A DNA stretch of 64,000 bases from positions 868,001 to 932,000 of the forward strand of contig NZ_CP086615.1 of assembly GCF_020883455.1 (NCBI RefSeq), read 5' to 3'. Position 1 is the stretch's first letter. Each line of letters opens with the position of its first letter. Position numbers and translations under genes: made by a program. This stretch comes from Spiribacter halobius (lineage in GTDB: Bacteria; Pseudomonadota; Gammaproteobacteria; Nitrococcales; Nitrococcaceae). Below are positions 52,412-62,092 of the stretch, one piece after another. A model generated the notes under the pieces. The model ran no database searches and was not told the origin of the DNA. It worked only from the letters and a program-made list of their open reading frames with translations.

Positions 52412-53044
52412 ATGGCAACCGTGAGCCGCCGCGGCGTCATGAGCCTCTACTCAGGCCCGGCCTGCGCGTACAGTCATCGCGTGCGCCTGGTTCTCGCGGA
52501 GAAGGGCATCAGCGTCGAGATCATCGACGTCGAGCCTGGCGAGGTACCGCCGGAGGATCTGGCGGACCTCAATCCATACGGCGAAGCGCCCACGCTCGTG
52601 GACCGGGACCTCGCCCTCTACGACGCCCGGGTGGTCTGCGAGTACCTGGACGAGCGCTTCCCGCATCCGCCGCTGATGCCCGTTGATCCGGTGTCCCGGG
52701 CCAAGGCGCGGCTGGTGATCTCGCGCATTGAACGGGACTGGTATCGCCTGCTGGACCGGCTCGAACGCGGCGACGCACGGGATACCGCCGGCGTGCGCCG
52801 GGAGCTTGCCGAGGGCCTGGCGGCGAGCGACGAGGTCTTCGCCGCCGGCACGCCGTTCTTCCTGAGCGACGAGCTGACCATGATGGACTGCACGCTGGCG
52901 CCGCTGCTCTGGCGGCTGCCGCATTACGGCGTCGAGCTCCCGGCGGAGGCCGAGGGCGTGAGCGCCTACGCCGAACGGCTGTTCGCCCGGGACGGCTTCC
53001 GGCGTAGCCTGAGCGACGTCGAGCGGGCGATGCGCGGCCTGTAG
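52412..53044 (+). CDS. sspA: Stringent starvation protein A
   Basis: SspA is a glutathione-transferase-fold protein that binds RNA polymerase and reprograms transcription in stationary phase. The 210 residues include the thioredoxin-fold N-terminus (SLYSGPACAYSHRVRLVLAEKG, split here at the Cys) and an all-helical C-terminal domain with a conserved PHYG loop. A second ATG nine codons in is possible, but the longer start is usual. It follows petABC, as in E. coli relatives and Pseudomonas. Confidence 0.95.
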   Translation: MATVSRRGVMSLYSGPACAYSHRVRLVLAEKGISVEIIDVEPGEVPPEDLADLNPYGEAPTLVDRDLALYDARVVCEYLDERFPHPPLMPVDPVSRAKARLVISRIERDWYRLLDRLERGDARDTAGVRRELAEGLAASDEVFAAGTPFFLSDELTMMDCTLAPLLWRLPHYGVELPAEAEGVSAYAERLFARDGFRRSLSDVERAMRGL

Positions 53045-53115
53045 GCCGACGCGGGCAGGATCCCGCATCGGCGCGGTGCGCCGCCCCCATTCACGCCGAC
53101 CGCAATACGGACAAC

Positions 53116-53511
53116 ATGACCCCGAGTCGCCCCTATCTGATTCGTGCCCTGCACGAGTGGATCGTCGACAACGACTGCACGCCCTATCTGCTGGTGGACG
53201 CCTCCCGCGCCGACCTGGACGCGCCGCTGGAGTACGCCGATAACGGCAAGCTGGTGCTGAACGTTGCCCCACGCGCCGTGCGCGGGCTTGCCCTGGGCAA
53301 CCAGCTGATCGCCTTCAACGCCCGCTTTGGTGGCGCCCCGCGTGACGTCAGCGTGCCGGTGGACGCCGTGCTCGCGATCTACGCCCGGGAGAACGGCCAG
53401 GGCATGCTCTTCAGCGACGACGACGGCGGCGGCGACGAGCCGCCGCCGGACGGCGGCAGCGGCCCGGACGATGGCCGCGAGCGTCGGCCCAATCTGCGCG
53501 TCGTCAAGTAG
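53116..53511 (+). CDS. sspB: ClpXP adaptor protein SspB
   Basis: SspB binds SsrA-tagged proteins and delivers them to ClpXP. The 131 residues have the substrate-binding fold (PYLIRALHEWIVDNDCTPYLLVD start, conserved IAFNARFGG and VPVDAVLAIYARENGQGM) and a flexible acidic linker ending with the ClpX-docking tail PNLRVVK. A 71-base gap separates it from sspA. Confidence 0.96.
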   Translation: MTPSRPYLIRALHEWIVDNDCTPYLLVDASRADLDAPLEYADNGKLVLNVAPRAVRGLALGNQLIAFNARFGGAPRDVSVPVDAVLAIYARENGQGMLFSDDDGGGDEPPPDGGSGPDDGRERRPNLRVVK

Positions 53512-53537
53512 CGGGGCGGCGCGTGGCGCCGCTCCGC

Positions 53538-53643
53538 AGTTCCGAGTTCAAAGTTCAACGTTCAAAGACCGCCTCCGCTCCGCTCAGACGCGATCGGCCG
53601 TGCGGAGGGTGTCTTTGAACGTTGAACTTTGAACTGAGAACTC
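53538..53643. repeat. Inverted repeat with 7-mer phased arms (TTCAAAG words), copy 3
   Basis: The left arm (53538-53576) and right arm (53603-53643) are near-exact complements: GTTCAAAGTTCAACGTTCAA with its complement, then GACCGCCTCCG against CGGAGGGTGTC. Both arms carry the variant word TTCAACG at the paired position, which copies 1 and 2 lack. It separates the convergent sspB and diaA. Confidence 0.85.
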
Positions 53644-53661
53644 GGCCGCCTTCGGCGGCCG
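53643..53661. terminator. GC hairpin between sspB and diaA
   Basis: CGGCCGCC pairs with GGCGGCCG around a three-base TTC loop, immediately after the repeat and just before the diaA stop. There is no T tract on either side, so terminator function is uncertain. Confidence 0.4.
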
Positions 53662-53664
53662 GCG

Positions 53665-54630
<966 letters not shown>

Positions 54631-54643
<13 letters not shown>

Positions 54644-56532
54644 TCGGGCACCTCTGCGGAGGGAAACACCAGCGATTCGATGCGGCCGCTGCGAATGCGT
54701 GCCGGAAGCAGCTCGCGGCGCACGCGCCCCTGGTCATCGACGCTCAGCTCCCCGGTAGCGCCCTCCAGGGTGAGCCGGGGCTCTACCGCCAGCACGTCCA
54801 CCGGCGCGCTCAGCCGCAGGGCGTCGACGCCGAGGGCGGCGAGGCGCGGGTAGCGCGCAGCCGTGTCCGGCCAGGTCTCGGCCAGGGTCCGGGCGGTTCG
54901 TGTCAGCTCCGGAGTCTGGAGCTCGCCCAGCACCCAGGGCGTCTCCACGAACATCAGCCCGTTCATGTCGGCATCCGCGTCCGGGGCCGGGGTGCCGCTG
55001 TAGGCATGGGAAGTGGCGAGCACCGGCAGCCCGAGCCCGCGATGGAAGCGCACCTGCGGAATGATCAGACGGGCCATGTCCGGGAAGGCGGGGGCGAACA
55101 GGGCCTGCATGTCCGCCCGGCGCCGGGGCTCGAACTCCAGGCCGCGTCCGATGACGCCCTGCAGGCGGCGGTGACGGGCCTCGCTCGCGTCCAGATCGAA
55201 CAGCGCCCGCAGCGGCTCCGAGAGATCCTCGCCGTCCGGTCGGTAGCTCTGGACCTCCAGGGCACGTCCGCCGGCGGCATGCAGCCCCGCGACAAAGCTC
55301 GCGGCCACCCGGTCGCCCCAGTCGCTGTCCGGCACCAGCACCGTGAGACGACGGTGGCCGAGCTGCACCGCGAGCCGGGCGGCGGTCATGGCGTCGTCCT
55401 CCGGTGCCAGGCCGAACTGGAACAGCCCGGGCTGGCCCCTCACCTCGTCGCGGCGATTGAGGGCCAGCACCGGCACCGGGTAGTTGTCCCAGATGGCGAG
55501 CTGCTCGAGGGCCGACTTGGTCAGCGGGCCCACCACCAGATCCGCACCCCATTCCTGGGCGCGCCGGTAGGCCGCAATGACGTTGCTGCCGTCCTCGCCC
55601 ACGTCTTGGAACTGCAGCGTCGGCCGCTCGTCGGCGGGCATGTCGTAGAGGGCGACCAGCATGCCCCGCTGCACCGCCTCGGCGACGGACCCGAGCCGGC
55701 CGGTGAACGGCAGCATCACGGTGATCCGCTCCGGCGGGCGCAGGCGCTGCAGCTGCTCCGCCAGCCGCGCCTCGCTGAACTCGCCGGCGGCGGGGTGTTC
55801 CGGGTAGCGCTCGCGCCAGCCGGCCACGGCCTCCTCGGTGGCGGCCGCATCGAGGCGGTTAACGCGCAGTGCGTGGGCGAGCTCGAGCCAGGCGCCGAAG
55901 CGGTCGGGCGCGGCGGGCACGAGCTCGCGCAGCTGGGGCAGTGGCAGCGCCATGAGCGCAGACCAGAGCCGTTCGCGATTGATGCGGCGGTCGCGTTCAC
56001 TCGCCAGCAGCGGGGTCTGGCGGTCGAGCACACGGGCCGCCTCCAGGGGGTCGTCCGCCGCGCGATGGGCGGCGGCCAGCGCGCCGAGCCACCAGGCCTC
56101 GACCCGGGGGATCAGGTCCGCGGGTACCGGCCGCAGGCGCTGCACCCAGTCGGCAGCGTCCTCCGGCAGCGCCAGGCGGGCGCGCACGATGGTCGCGAGC
56201 GGAGCGACGGCGGGCGCGTCTACGTCCGCGAGCATGCCGAGAAGTGCCTCGGCACGCTCGCGGTCGCCGACATCCAGATGGACCAGTGCTGCCTGCAGGC
56301 GGAGCCGATCGGCGGTCTCGCCCTCGGCGAGGTCCGCCGCCCGCTCGAACAGCTCGGCGGCGTTGAACGGATCCCCCAGGCGCAGGGCGATCTCCGCCTG
56401 GCGGACCCGCAGATCACGCTCGGCGTCGGCTTCCGCGGCGTCGTCCGGCGGCGCCACCGCGCAGCCGACGAGCAGCAGCAGCGCGAGCAGGACACCGCCG
56501 AGGCGGCAGGATGAGGCAGGGGAAACGGGCAC
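54631..56532 (-). CDS. lpoA: Penicillin-binding protein activator LpoA
   Basis: LpoA is an outer-membrane lipoprotein that activates PBP1A. The 633 residues start at the GTG at 56532, which has GAGG seven bases ahead. A lipoprotein signal ends LLLVGC (Cys about 24), followed by a TPR-like helical domain (about 30-250) and a periplasmic-binding-protein-like domain (about 270-620, with IAAYRRAQEWGADLVVGPL). It is divergent from rsmI, as in E. coli. Confidence 0.94.
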
Positions 56533-56640
56533 GGGCTGTCCTCGACTGGGCCGGTGCGGACATCGCCGCGGGTAGGCTGGCCCGGTAGACTGCGTCGGGC
56601 CCGCCACGCCGGCGAGGAGTATCGAGTCGGGGGATTTGTC

Positions 56641-57489
56641 GTGTCAAACGCGCCCGGATGCCTGTACGTGGTGGCCACCCCTATCGGCAATCTGGATGAC
56701 ATCACCCGGCGCGCGGTGGCCGTGCTCGGCGCCGTGGACGCCGTCGCCGCGGAGGACACCAGGCGCACCGGCCAGCTCCTGACCCATCTCGGGCTGCGCC
56801 GGCCGCTGGTGAGCCTGCACGAGCACAACGAGGACCAGCGGACGGTCGCCCTGGTGGGCCGACTGCAGGCGGGGGAGAGCCTGGCGCTGGTGAGCGATGC
56901 CGGTACGCCCCTGGTCAGCGACCCCGGTTACCGGCTGGTGCGCGCCTGCCGGGAGGCCGGTGTGGCCGTGCTCGCCGTGCCCGGGGCGAGCAGCATCACC
57001 GCCGCGCTCTCGGTGGCCGGCCTGCCCACCGATCGCTTTCTCTATGAAGGTTTCCTGCCCGCCCGCCCGGCGGCCCGGCGGCGCCGCCTCGCCGAGCTGG
57101 CCGGCGTCACCTGCACGCTGGTGCTGCTGGAGTCGAGCCACCGCGTCGCGGCGTCGCTGGCGGATCTCGCGGCGGTATTCGGTGGCGGGCGCGAGGCCGC
57201 CCTGGCCCGCGAGCTGACCAAGGCTTTCGAGACGGTACGCTTGGACCGCCTGGATCGGCTGGCCGAGTGGGTGGCCGCGGATCCCGACCAGCAGCGCGGC
57301 GAGCACGTGATCCTGGTGGCTGGGGCGGAGGCGGCCGCCGCTGCGCCGCCGGCACTGGCGACCGAGGCCGTGCTCGCCGTCCTGAGCGAAGAGGGTATCG
57401 GCGCCCGCCAGGCCGCCCGCATTGCCTCCCGTCTCACCGGCGAGCCGAAGAACGCCCTCTATCGTCGCATCATCGGCACCGGGAACTGA
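56641..57489 (+). CDS. rsmI: 16S rRNA (cytidine-2'-O)-methyltransferase RsmI
   Basis: RsmI methylates the 2'-OH of C1402 in 16S rRNA. The 282 residues show YVVATPIGNLDDIT (about 8-21), AAEDTRRTGQLL, SDAGTPLVSDPGYRLV (about 83-98), and the tetrapyrrole-methylase PGASSITAALSVAGL. The GTG at 56641 has GGGGGA eight bases ahead; an earlier frame from 56554 is less likely. Confidence 0.96.
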   Translation: MSNAPGCLYVVATPIGNLDDITRRAVAVLGAVDAVAAEDTRRTGQLLTHLGLRRPLVSLHEHNEDQRTVALVGRLQAGESLALVSDAGTPLVSDPGYRLVRACREAGVAVLAVPGASSITAALSVAGLPTDRFLYEGFLPARPAARRRRLAELAGVTCTLVLLESSHRVAASLADLAAVFGGGREAALARELTKAFETVRLDRLDRLAEWVAADPDQQRGEHVILVAGAEAAAAAPPALATEAVLAVLSEEGIGARQAARIASRLTGEPKNALYRRIIGTGN

Positions 57490-57518
57490 ACAAGGTCGCG
57501 CCAGGAGATTTGAGCGCT

Positions 57519-57919
57519 GGATTAAACACAACGACACAAAGGACACAACGATTCACAACGGATGAGAGTTTCTGGCAGACGTAGGTCGGCAAGCGCCTTG
57601 CGCTCGCAGACGGCCGCGCTCCAGCGCGGCTTCCCGGGGACTCGCCTGCCGGCGTGTCGGGTACCGCCTGCTGCGGTTCCCGACCTACGGCTACTCACAT
57701 GCAAGCGCCGGATTGAACACAACGACACCACGGACACCACGATGCACAACGTACGGAATGGGCTGATGCCGGCGTAGGGTCGCGATCGGGGAAGACGGAA
57801 TCTCAGCGATGCGTCTCGGGAGACACCCGCCAGGCGGACGGCGGCTTCGGCCTTGTCTTTCACAGCATTCTCTCCCCGTTGTGAATCGTTGTGTCCTTTG
57901 TGTCGTTGTGTTTATTCCC
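57519..57919. repeat. Compound ACACAACGG-type element with nested insertions
   Basis: The outer left arm (57519-57561) and the right arm (57876-57919) pair over 41 bases almost perfectly, including a private variant word, ACACAAAGG. Between them lie a GTAGGTCGGC palindrome (57581-57689) and a second, unpaired left arm (57710-57751) of the ACCACGG subtype. The gap between rsmI and rnpB (503 bases) is therefore almost wholly repeat; I see no gene there. Confidence 0.8.
57581..57689. repeat. Palindromic GTAGGTCGGC repeat, inverted copy inside the compound element
   Basis: It begins GTAGGTCGGCAAGCGC and ends CCCGACCTAC. Read in reverse it aligns with the copy in gatA-gatB (6137-6245), sharing CGCCTGCCGGCGTGTCGG, but the arms have diverged. 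Confidence 0.75.
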
Positions 57920-57977
57920 TCTCCCTCCCTCGCTCGCCCCCCGATGCACGTCCTAACGCCTCGCCACGGAATGCTGA

Positions 57978-57983
57978 TAAAAT
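57978..57983 (+). promoter_or_regulatory. Extended -10 element of the RNase P RNA gene
   Basis: TAAAAT (57978-57983) preceded by TGA ends ten bases before the mature 5' end. No convincing -35 is seen, which fits an extended -10 promoter. Confidence 0.55.
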
Positions 57984-57992
57984 AAGCAACAG

Positions 57993-58350
57993 GAAGTCGG
58001 CCGGGCAGCCGCTGCGCCTGTTCGCAGGCGTGGAGGAAAGTCCGGGCTCCACAGGGCAGGGTGCCAGGTAACCCCTGGGCGGCGTGAGCCGACGGAAAGT
58101 GCCACAGAGAACAGACCGCCGATGGCCCGGTTCGCCGGGCACAGGCAAGGGTGAAAAGGTGCGGTAAGAGCGCACCGCGCGGGTGGCAACACGCCGCGGC
58201 ACGGTAAACCCCACCCGGAGCAAGACCAAATAGGGGAGCGCACGTGTGGCCCGCACGGCTCCCGGGTAGGTCGCTGGAGGTGTGCGGTGACGCACACCCA
58301 AGAGGAATGGCTGCTCTCGACAGAACCCGGCTTACAGGCCGACTTCCCCC
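57993..58350 (+). ncRNA. rnpB: RNase P RNA, bacterial class A
   Basis: This is the catalytic RNA that matures tRNA 5' ends. The conserved blocks are plain: GGAGGAAAGTCCGGGCTCC, AGGGCAGGGTGCCAGGTAAC, GGGTGAAA...GGTGCGGTAAGAGCGCACC, the CGGTAAACCCCACCCGGAGC block with CAAATAGGGG, and ACAGAACCCGGCTTA. The 5' end GAAGTCGGCC pairs with the 3' GGCCGACTTC, giving a 358-base transcript. It lies upstream of mraZ on the same strand. Confidence 0.97.
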
Positions 58351-58558
58351 TTTCATCGCTTCCTGCCGGTGCCATGCCGCACGCCGCCGTTGCCAGCCGG
58401 CGACGGCGGCTGGCCGCTTCCTTAGAGCGAATTCTCGCATCTCCCGTTAACGCGATGTTTTGAAAGTCGATTTGGATCCCGATTCGGCGTTGCTGTCAGG
58501 CGACGTCGGAGGCGTTTCGTAAGTTGCTGTCGGTAAAGGAAGAATCGTGGTCCGTTTG
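58351..58558. other. Gap between RNase P RNA and the mraZ promoter
   Basis: Less GC-rich than its surroundings. It has a GCCGCCG/CGGCGGC stem about 40 bases after rnpB, without a T tract, that may be part of the rnpB 3' end. I see no gene here. Confidence 0.4.
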
Positions 58559-58559
58559 C

Positions 58560-58588
58560 TTGACGGGGGGTGGGGCCGTGGCTAGAGT
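58560..58588 (+). promoter_or_regulatory. Sigma70 promoter of the dcw cluster (mraZ)
   Basis: TTGACG (58560-58565), 17 bases and TAGAGT (58583-58588). The predicted transcription start (about 58595) is just ahead of four MraZ-type boxes. Confidence 0.7.
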
Positions 58589-58598
58589 GTGTAGCCAA

Positions 58599-58634
58599 GT
58601 GGGAAGAAGTGGTAAGAAATGGAGTTCTGGGGAA
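58599..58634 (+). promoter_or_regulatory. MraZ operator: four boxes at exact 10-base steps
   Basis: GTGGGA (58599), GTGGTA (58609), ATGGAG (58619) and GGGGAA (58629) are spaced by exactly ten bases, with AGAA, AGAA and TTCT between them. MraZ proteins are known to bind such TGGG-type direct repeats with 10-base periodicity and repress their own operon. The first two boxes are good and the last two degenerate. Confidence 0.7.
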
Positions 58635-58650
58635 GGAGAAGGGCAAGGAA

Positions 58651-59103
58651 GTGTTTCGCGGTGTCACTCATATCAACCTGGACGCGAAGGGGCGGATGGC
58701 CTTCCCCAGCCGCTATCGCGACCGTCTGCAGTCCCTCTGCGACGGCCAGGTCGTGGTGACGGTGGACCGCGATCACTGTTTGCTCGTCTACCCGCTGCCG
58801 GAGTGGGAGCACATCGAGCAGAAGCTGGTGCGCCTGCCGAGCCTCAATCGGACCGCGCGTCGGCTGCAGCGGCTGCTCATCGGCCATGCCACCGAGTGCC
58901 AGCTCGACGGCAACGGCCGCATCCTTCTGCCGCCGCCGCTGCGGGAGTTCGCCGGGCTGGAGAAGAAGACCGTGCTCATCGGCCAGGGCAACAAGTTCGA
59001 GCTCTGGGATGAGGCCGCCTGGACTGCCCGGCGCGACGAGTGGCTGGCCGAAGCGGCCGAAGAAGAGGAACTGCCGGGCGAGCTCGAGTCGTTGTCGCTG
59101 TAA
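58651..59103 (+). CDS. mraZ: Transcriptional regulator MraZ
   Basis: MraZ is the autorepressor of the division and cell-wall cluster. The 150 residues have two SpoVT/AbrB-like halves, VFRGVTHINLDAKGRMAFPSRY (first, split at the Gly) and HATECQLDGNGRILLPPPLR (second). The GTG at 58651 is chosen because conserved sequence starts with FRG; its ribosome-binding region (AAGGAGAAGGG) overlaps the last operator box. Confidence 0.94.
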   Translation: MFRGVTHINLDAKGRMAFPSRYRDRLQSLCDGQVVVTVDRDHCLLVYPLPEWEHIEQKLVRLPSLNRTARRLQRLLIGHATECQLDGNGRILLPPPLREFAGLEKKTVLIGQGNKFELWDEAAWTARRDEWLAEAAEEEELPGELESLSL

Positions 59104-59145
59104 CGCGGGCGCGGCCGATGCCGGGCCCCGCAGACAGGTGGGGAC

Positions 59146-60081
59146 GTGACGCAGACAGAGCACCGGCCCGTCATGCTGGGGCCGGCATTGGAGGCGCTCC
59201 AGGTGCGACCCGAGGGCACATACGTGGATGGCACCTACGGCCGCGGCGGCCACGCGGCGGCGCTGCTGGAGCATCTCGGCCCGGCCGGGCGACTGTGGGT
59301 GGTCGACCGCGACCCCGACGCCGTCGCCCTGGCGCGGGCGCGCCACGGGGACGACCCGCGCGTGACCATCGTCCACGACTCTTTTGCCGGGCTCGGTGAG
59401 CACCTGCACCGGGCCGGCCTCAGCGGCGCGGTGTCGGGTCTGTTGCTGGACCTGGGTGTCTCCTCGCCCCAGCTCGACGATGCCGCGCGGGGATTCAGCT
59501 TCCTGCGGGACGGACCGCTCGATATGCGTATGGACAACAGCCAGGGCCAGACCGCCGCGGAGTGGCTCGCCCGGGTGGATGCGCGCACCCTGGCCGGGGT
59601 GCTGCGTGACTACGGCGAGGAGCGCCACGCCCGGCGTATCGCGCGGGCCATCGTTGCGGCGCGGGACCGCGGCGAGCTGCCGAGCACCACCGCGCGGCTC
59701 GCGGCCCTGATCGAGTCTGCCGTGCCCGGGCGCGAGCCGGGTCGCCATCCCGCGACCCGCAGCTTTCAGGCCATCCGCATCCATCTCAACGCCGAGCTCG
59801 AGGCCCTGGACCGGCTGCTCGAGGGGGTCTGCGACCTGCTCGAGCCGGGCGGGCGCTTCGTCGCCATCAGCTTCCATTCGCTGGAGGACCGGCGGGTGAA
59901 GCGCTTCATCCGCCGCTACAGCGAGGTTGGCGATCTGCCGCCGGGCGCCGGCGCCGTGCCGCCGGAGCGGGAGCCGCGGCTGCGCCGCATCGGCGGCGCC
60001 CGGCGCGCCGATGCCGACGAGGTGGCGGCCAACCCGCGGGCGCGCAGTGCGGTCATGCGGGTGGCGGAGCGGTTGCCATGA
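59146..60081 (+). CDS. rsmH: 16S rRNA (cytosine-N4)-methyltransferase RsmH
   Basis: RsmH (MraW) methylates N4 of C1402 in 16S rRNA, the same nucleotide that RsmI, also in this window, methylates on the ribose. The 311 residues contain [15 protein letters not shown] (about 27-41), [20 protein letters not shown] (about 101-120, split at Asp), GPLDMRM and [12 protein letters not shown]. The start is GTG with AGGTGGGG before it. Confidence 0.97.
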   Translation: MTQTEHRPVMLGPALEALQVRPEGTYVDGTYGRGGHAAALLEHLGPAGRLWVVDRDPDAVALARARHGDDPRVTIVHDSFAGLGEHLHRAGLSGAVSGLLLDLGVSSPQLDDAARGFSFLRDGPLDMRMDNSQGQTAAEWLARVDARTLAGVLRDYGEERHARRIARAIVAARDRGELPSTTARLAALIESAVPGREPGRHPATRSFQAIRIHLNAELEALDRLLEGVCDLLEPGGRFVAISFHSLEDRRVKRFIRRYSEVGDLPPGAGAVPPEREPRLRRIGGARRADADEVAANPRARSAVMRVAERLP

Positions 60082-60377
60082 GTCTGCGCTGGCTCGCGAT
60101 CGTCGTTCTACTGGGGGCCGCCGTGGCGGCCTCCGCGGTGGCGGTGGTGCAGGCCAAGCACCGCAGCCGCACCCTGTTCGTGGAGCTGCAGCAGCTCGAG
60201 CGGGAAGTGGATGCGCTGAACGCGGAATGGCGGCGGCTGCGCCTGGAGCAGGGGACGCTGGCGACCCACGGACGGGTCGAGCGTATCGCCCGGGAATCCC
60301 TCGGGCTGCGCGAGCCGCAGCCCGGCGAGGTGATCGTTCTGCGGGTGCCGTCGGCGGACGGGGAGGGCCAGCCGTGA
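60078..60377 (+). CDS. ftsL: Cell division protein FtsL
   Basis: FtsL is a bitopic division protein that forms a complex with FtsB and FtsQ and activates FtsWI. The 99 residues have one membrane segment (about 5-25) and a periplasmic coiled coil (about 30-70, [19 protein letters not shown]) ending RESLGLREP. It overlaps rsmH (ATGA) and ftsI (GTGA). Confidence 0.94.
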   Translation: MSLRWLAIVVLLGAAVAASAVAVVQAKHRSRTLFVELQQLEREVDALNAEWRRLRLEQGTLATHGRVERIARESLGLREPQPGEVIVLRVPSADGEGQP

Positions 60378-62092
60378 ACGCCGGACCCCGCCGCGATGCC
60401 ACGCCGCCGCGCTGGCGGTGCCGGCTGGTGGCCGCCGTCTTCCTGCTGCTGCCGGTGGCGCTGGTGGGCCGGGGTGTGGAGCTCCAGCTCACCGAGAGCG
60501 ATTTCCTGCAGGGCCAGGCCGAGGCCCGTCACCTGCGGGTGGAGGCGCTGCCGGCCCACCGCGGCGCCATCACCGACCGGCACGGCGAGGTGCTCGCCAT
60601 GAGCGCGCCGATGGACTCGGTCTGGGCCGACCCGGGGCCGCTGCTGGCCGCCGAGGGCGGTGTGCAGCGGCTGGCCGCGGCGCTGGAGATGGATGCCGGC
60701 GCGCTGCAGCAGGCCCTGAGCGAGCGCGCGGAGCGGGAGTTCGTGTACGTCCGGCGTCACGTCGACCCGGAGCTCGCCGAGCGGGTGATGGCGCTGGACC
60801 TGCCGGGGGTGGCACTGCGCCGCGAGTACCGCCGCTTCTACCCCACGGGGGAGGTCACCGGCCACCTGCTCGGCTTCACCAACATTGACGACCGCGGCCA
60901 GGAAGGCCTCGAGCTCGCCTATGACGACTGGCTCTCCGGCACCCCGGGGGCGAAGCGCGTCCTGCGCGACCGCCTCGGCCGCACCATCGAGGACGTGGAG
61001 CGTCTGAGCGAGCCGCAGCCCGGCCGCGAGCTGGCGCTGACGGTGGATCGCCGGCTGCAGTACCTCGCCTATCGCGAGCTCAAGTCCGCGGTCCGGGCGC
61101 ACGACGCGCGCAGCGGCTCGCTGGTGCTGCTGGATGCCCGCAGCGGCGACGTCCTCGCCATGGTCAATCAGCCCGCCTTCAATCCGAACCGCCGCGGCGG
61201 GATGCGGGCCGAGCAGTACCGCAATCGCGCAGTGACGGACCTGTTCGAGCCGGGCTCCACGATCAAGCCGTTCACGGTGGCGGCGGCGCTGGAAAGCGGC
61301 CGCTACACGCCCTCCACCCCCGTGGACACCGCCCCCGGCTGGATGCGCGTGGGCCGCCACCAGGTCCGGGACGTGCGCGACTACGGCACGCTGGACGTGG
61401 CGTCGGTCATCAGCAAGTCCAGCAACGTCGGCGCCGCGCGTATCGCGCTGGATCTGGAGGTCGGCCGGGTATGGGAGCTGCTTGCCGCCGCCGGCCTCGG
61501 GCGGCCGACGGGCGTCGCCCATCCCGGTGAGGCCTCCGGCTACCTCGCGATCATGCCGCCGGAGCGGCCCATCGAGCGGGCCACCCTTGCCTTCGGCTAC
61601 GGTCTCTCGAATACCAGCCTGCAGCTTGCCCGCGCCTATGCCGCCATCGCCAACGACGGGCTGCTGCCGCCGGTGAGCCTGCTCGCCGGTGCCGAGCGCG
61701 GCGACGCCCGGCGGATCATGTCGGCGCGGACCGCCCAGGCCGTACGCGGGATGATGGAAGGTGTGGTGCAGCCCGCGGGCACGGCGCCCGCCGCCGCCGT
61801 GCCCGGGTATCGGGTGGCGGGCAAGACCGGCACGGTGCGCAAGGCGGTGGCCGGCGGCTACGCGGAGGACCGCTACACCGCCACCTTCGCCGGCCTCGCC
61901 CCGGTGAGTGATCCGCGCTTCGTCTGCGTGGTCACCCTGGACGAGCCCGGCGGCGAGGCATACTACGCGGGCGAGGTGGCGGCGCCCGTGTTCGGCGCAG
62001 TCATGGCCGACGCGCTGCGCCTCTACAACGTGGCGCCGGATGCGACGCCACGCGAGTCGCGGCTTGTGGCCGCGGGGAGAGACGGCGGATGA
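60374..62092 (+). CDS. ftsI: Peptidoglycan D,D-transpeptidase FtsI (PBP3)
   Basis: PBP3 cross-links septal peptidoglycan. The 572 residues have an N-terminal membrane anchor (about 15-36), a PBP dimer domain, and a transpeptidase domain with STIK (nucleophile Ser 295), SSN (349-351) and KTG (484-486). The GTG at 60374 overlaps the ftsL stop. A longer frame from 59927 belongs to another frame of rsmH. Confidence 0.97.
   Translation: MNAGPRRDATPPRWRCRLVAAVFLLLPVALVGRGVELQLTESDFLQGQAEARHLRVEALPAHRGAITDRHGEVLAMSAPMDSVWADPGPLLAAEGGVQRLAAALEMDAGALQQALSERAEREFVYVRRHVDPELAERVMALDLPGVALRREYRRFYPTGEVTGHLLGFTNIDDRGQEGLELAYDDWLSGTPGAKRVLRDRLGRTIEDVERLSEPQPGRELALTVDRRLQYLAYRELKSAVRAHDARSGSLVLLDARSGDVLAMVNQPAFNPNRRGGMRAEQYRNRAVTDLFEPGSTIKPFTVAAALESGRYTPSTPVDTAPGWMRVGRHQVRDVRDYGTLDVASVISKSSNVGAARIALDLEVGRVWELLAAAGLGRPTGVAHPGEASGYLAIMPPERPIERATLAFGYGLSNTSLQLARAYAAIANDGLLPPVSLLAGAERGDARRIMSARTAQAVRGMMEGVVQPAGTAPAAAVPGYRVAGKTGTVRKAVAGGYAEDRYTATFAGLAPVSDPRFVCVVTLDEPGGEAYYAGEVAAPVFGAVMADALRLYNVAPDATPRESRLVAAGRDGG

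Noticed and set aside
58582-60492. Minus-strand open frame of 636 codons across mraZ, rsmH and ftsL
   Set aside because: The dcw genes on plus are unambiguous, and this frame shows no domain.
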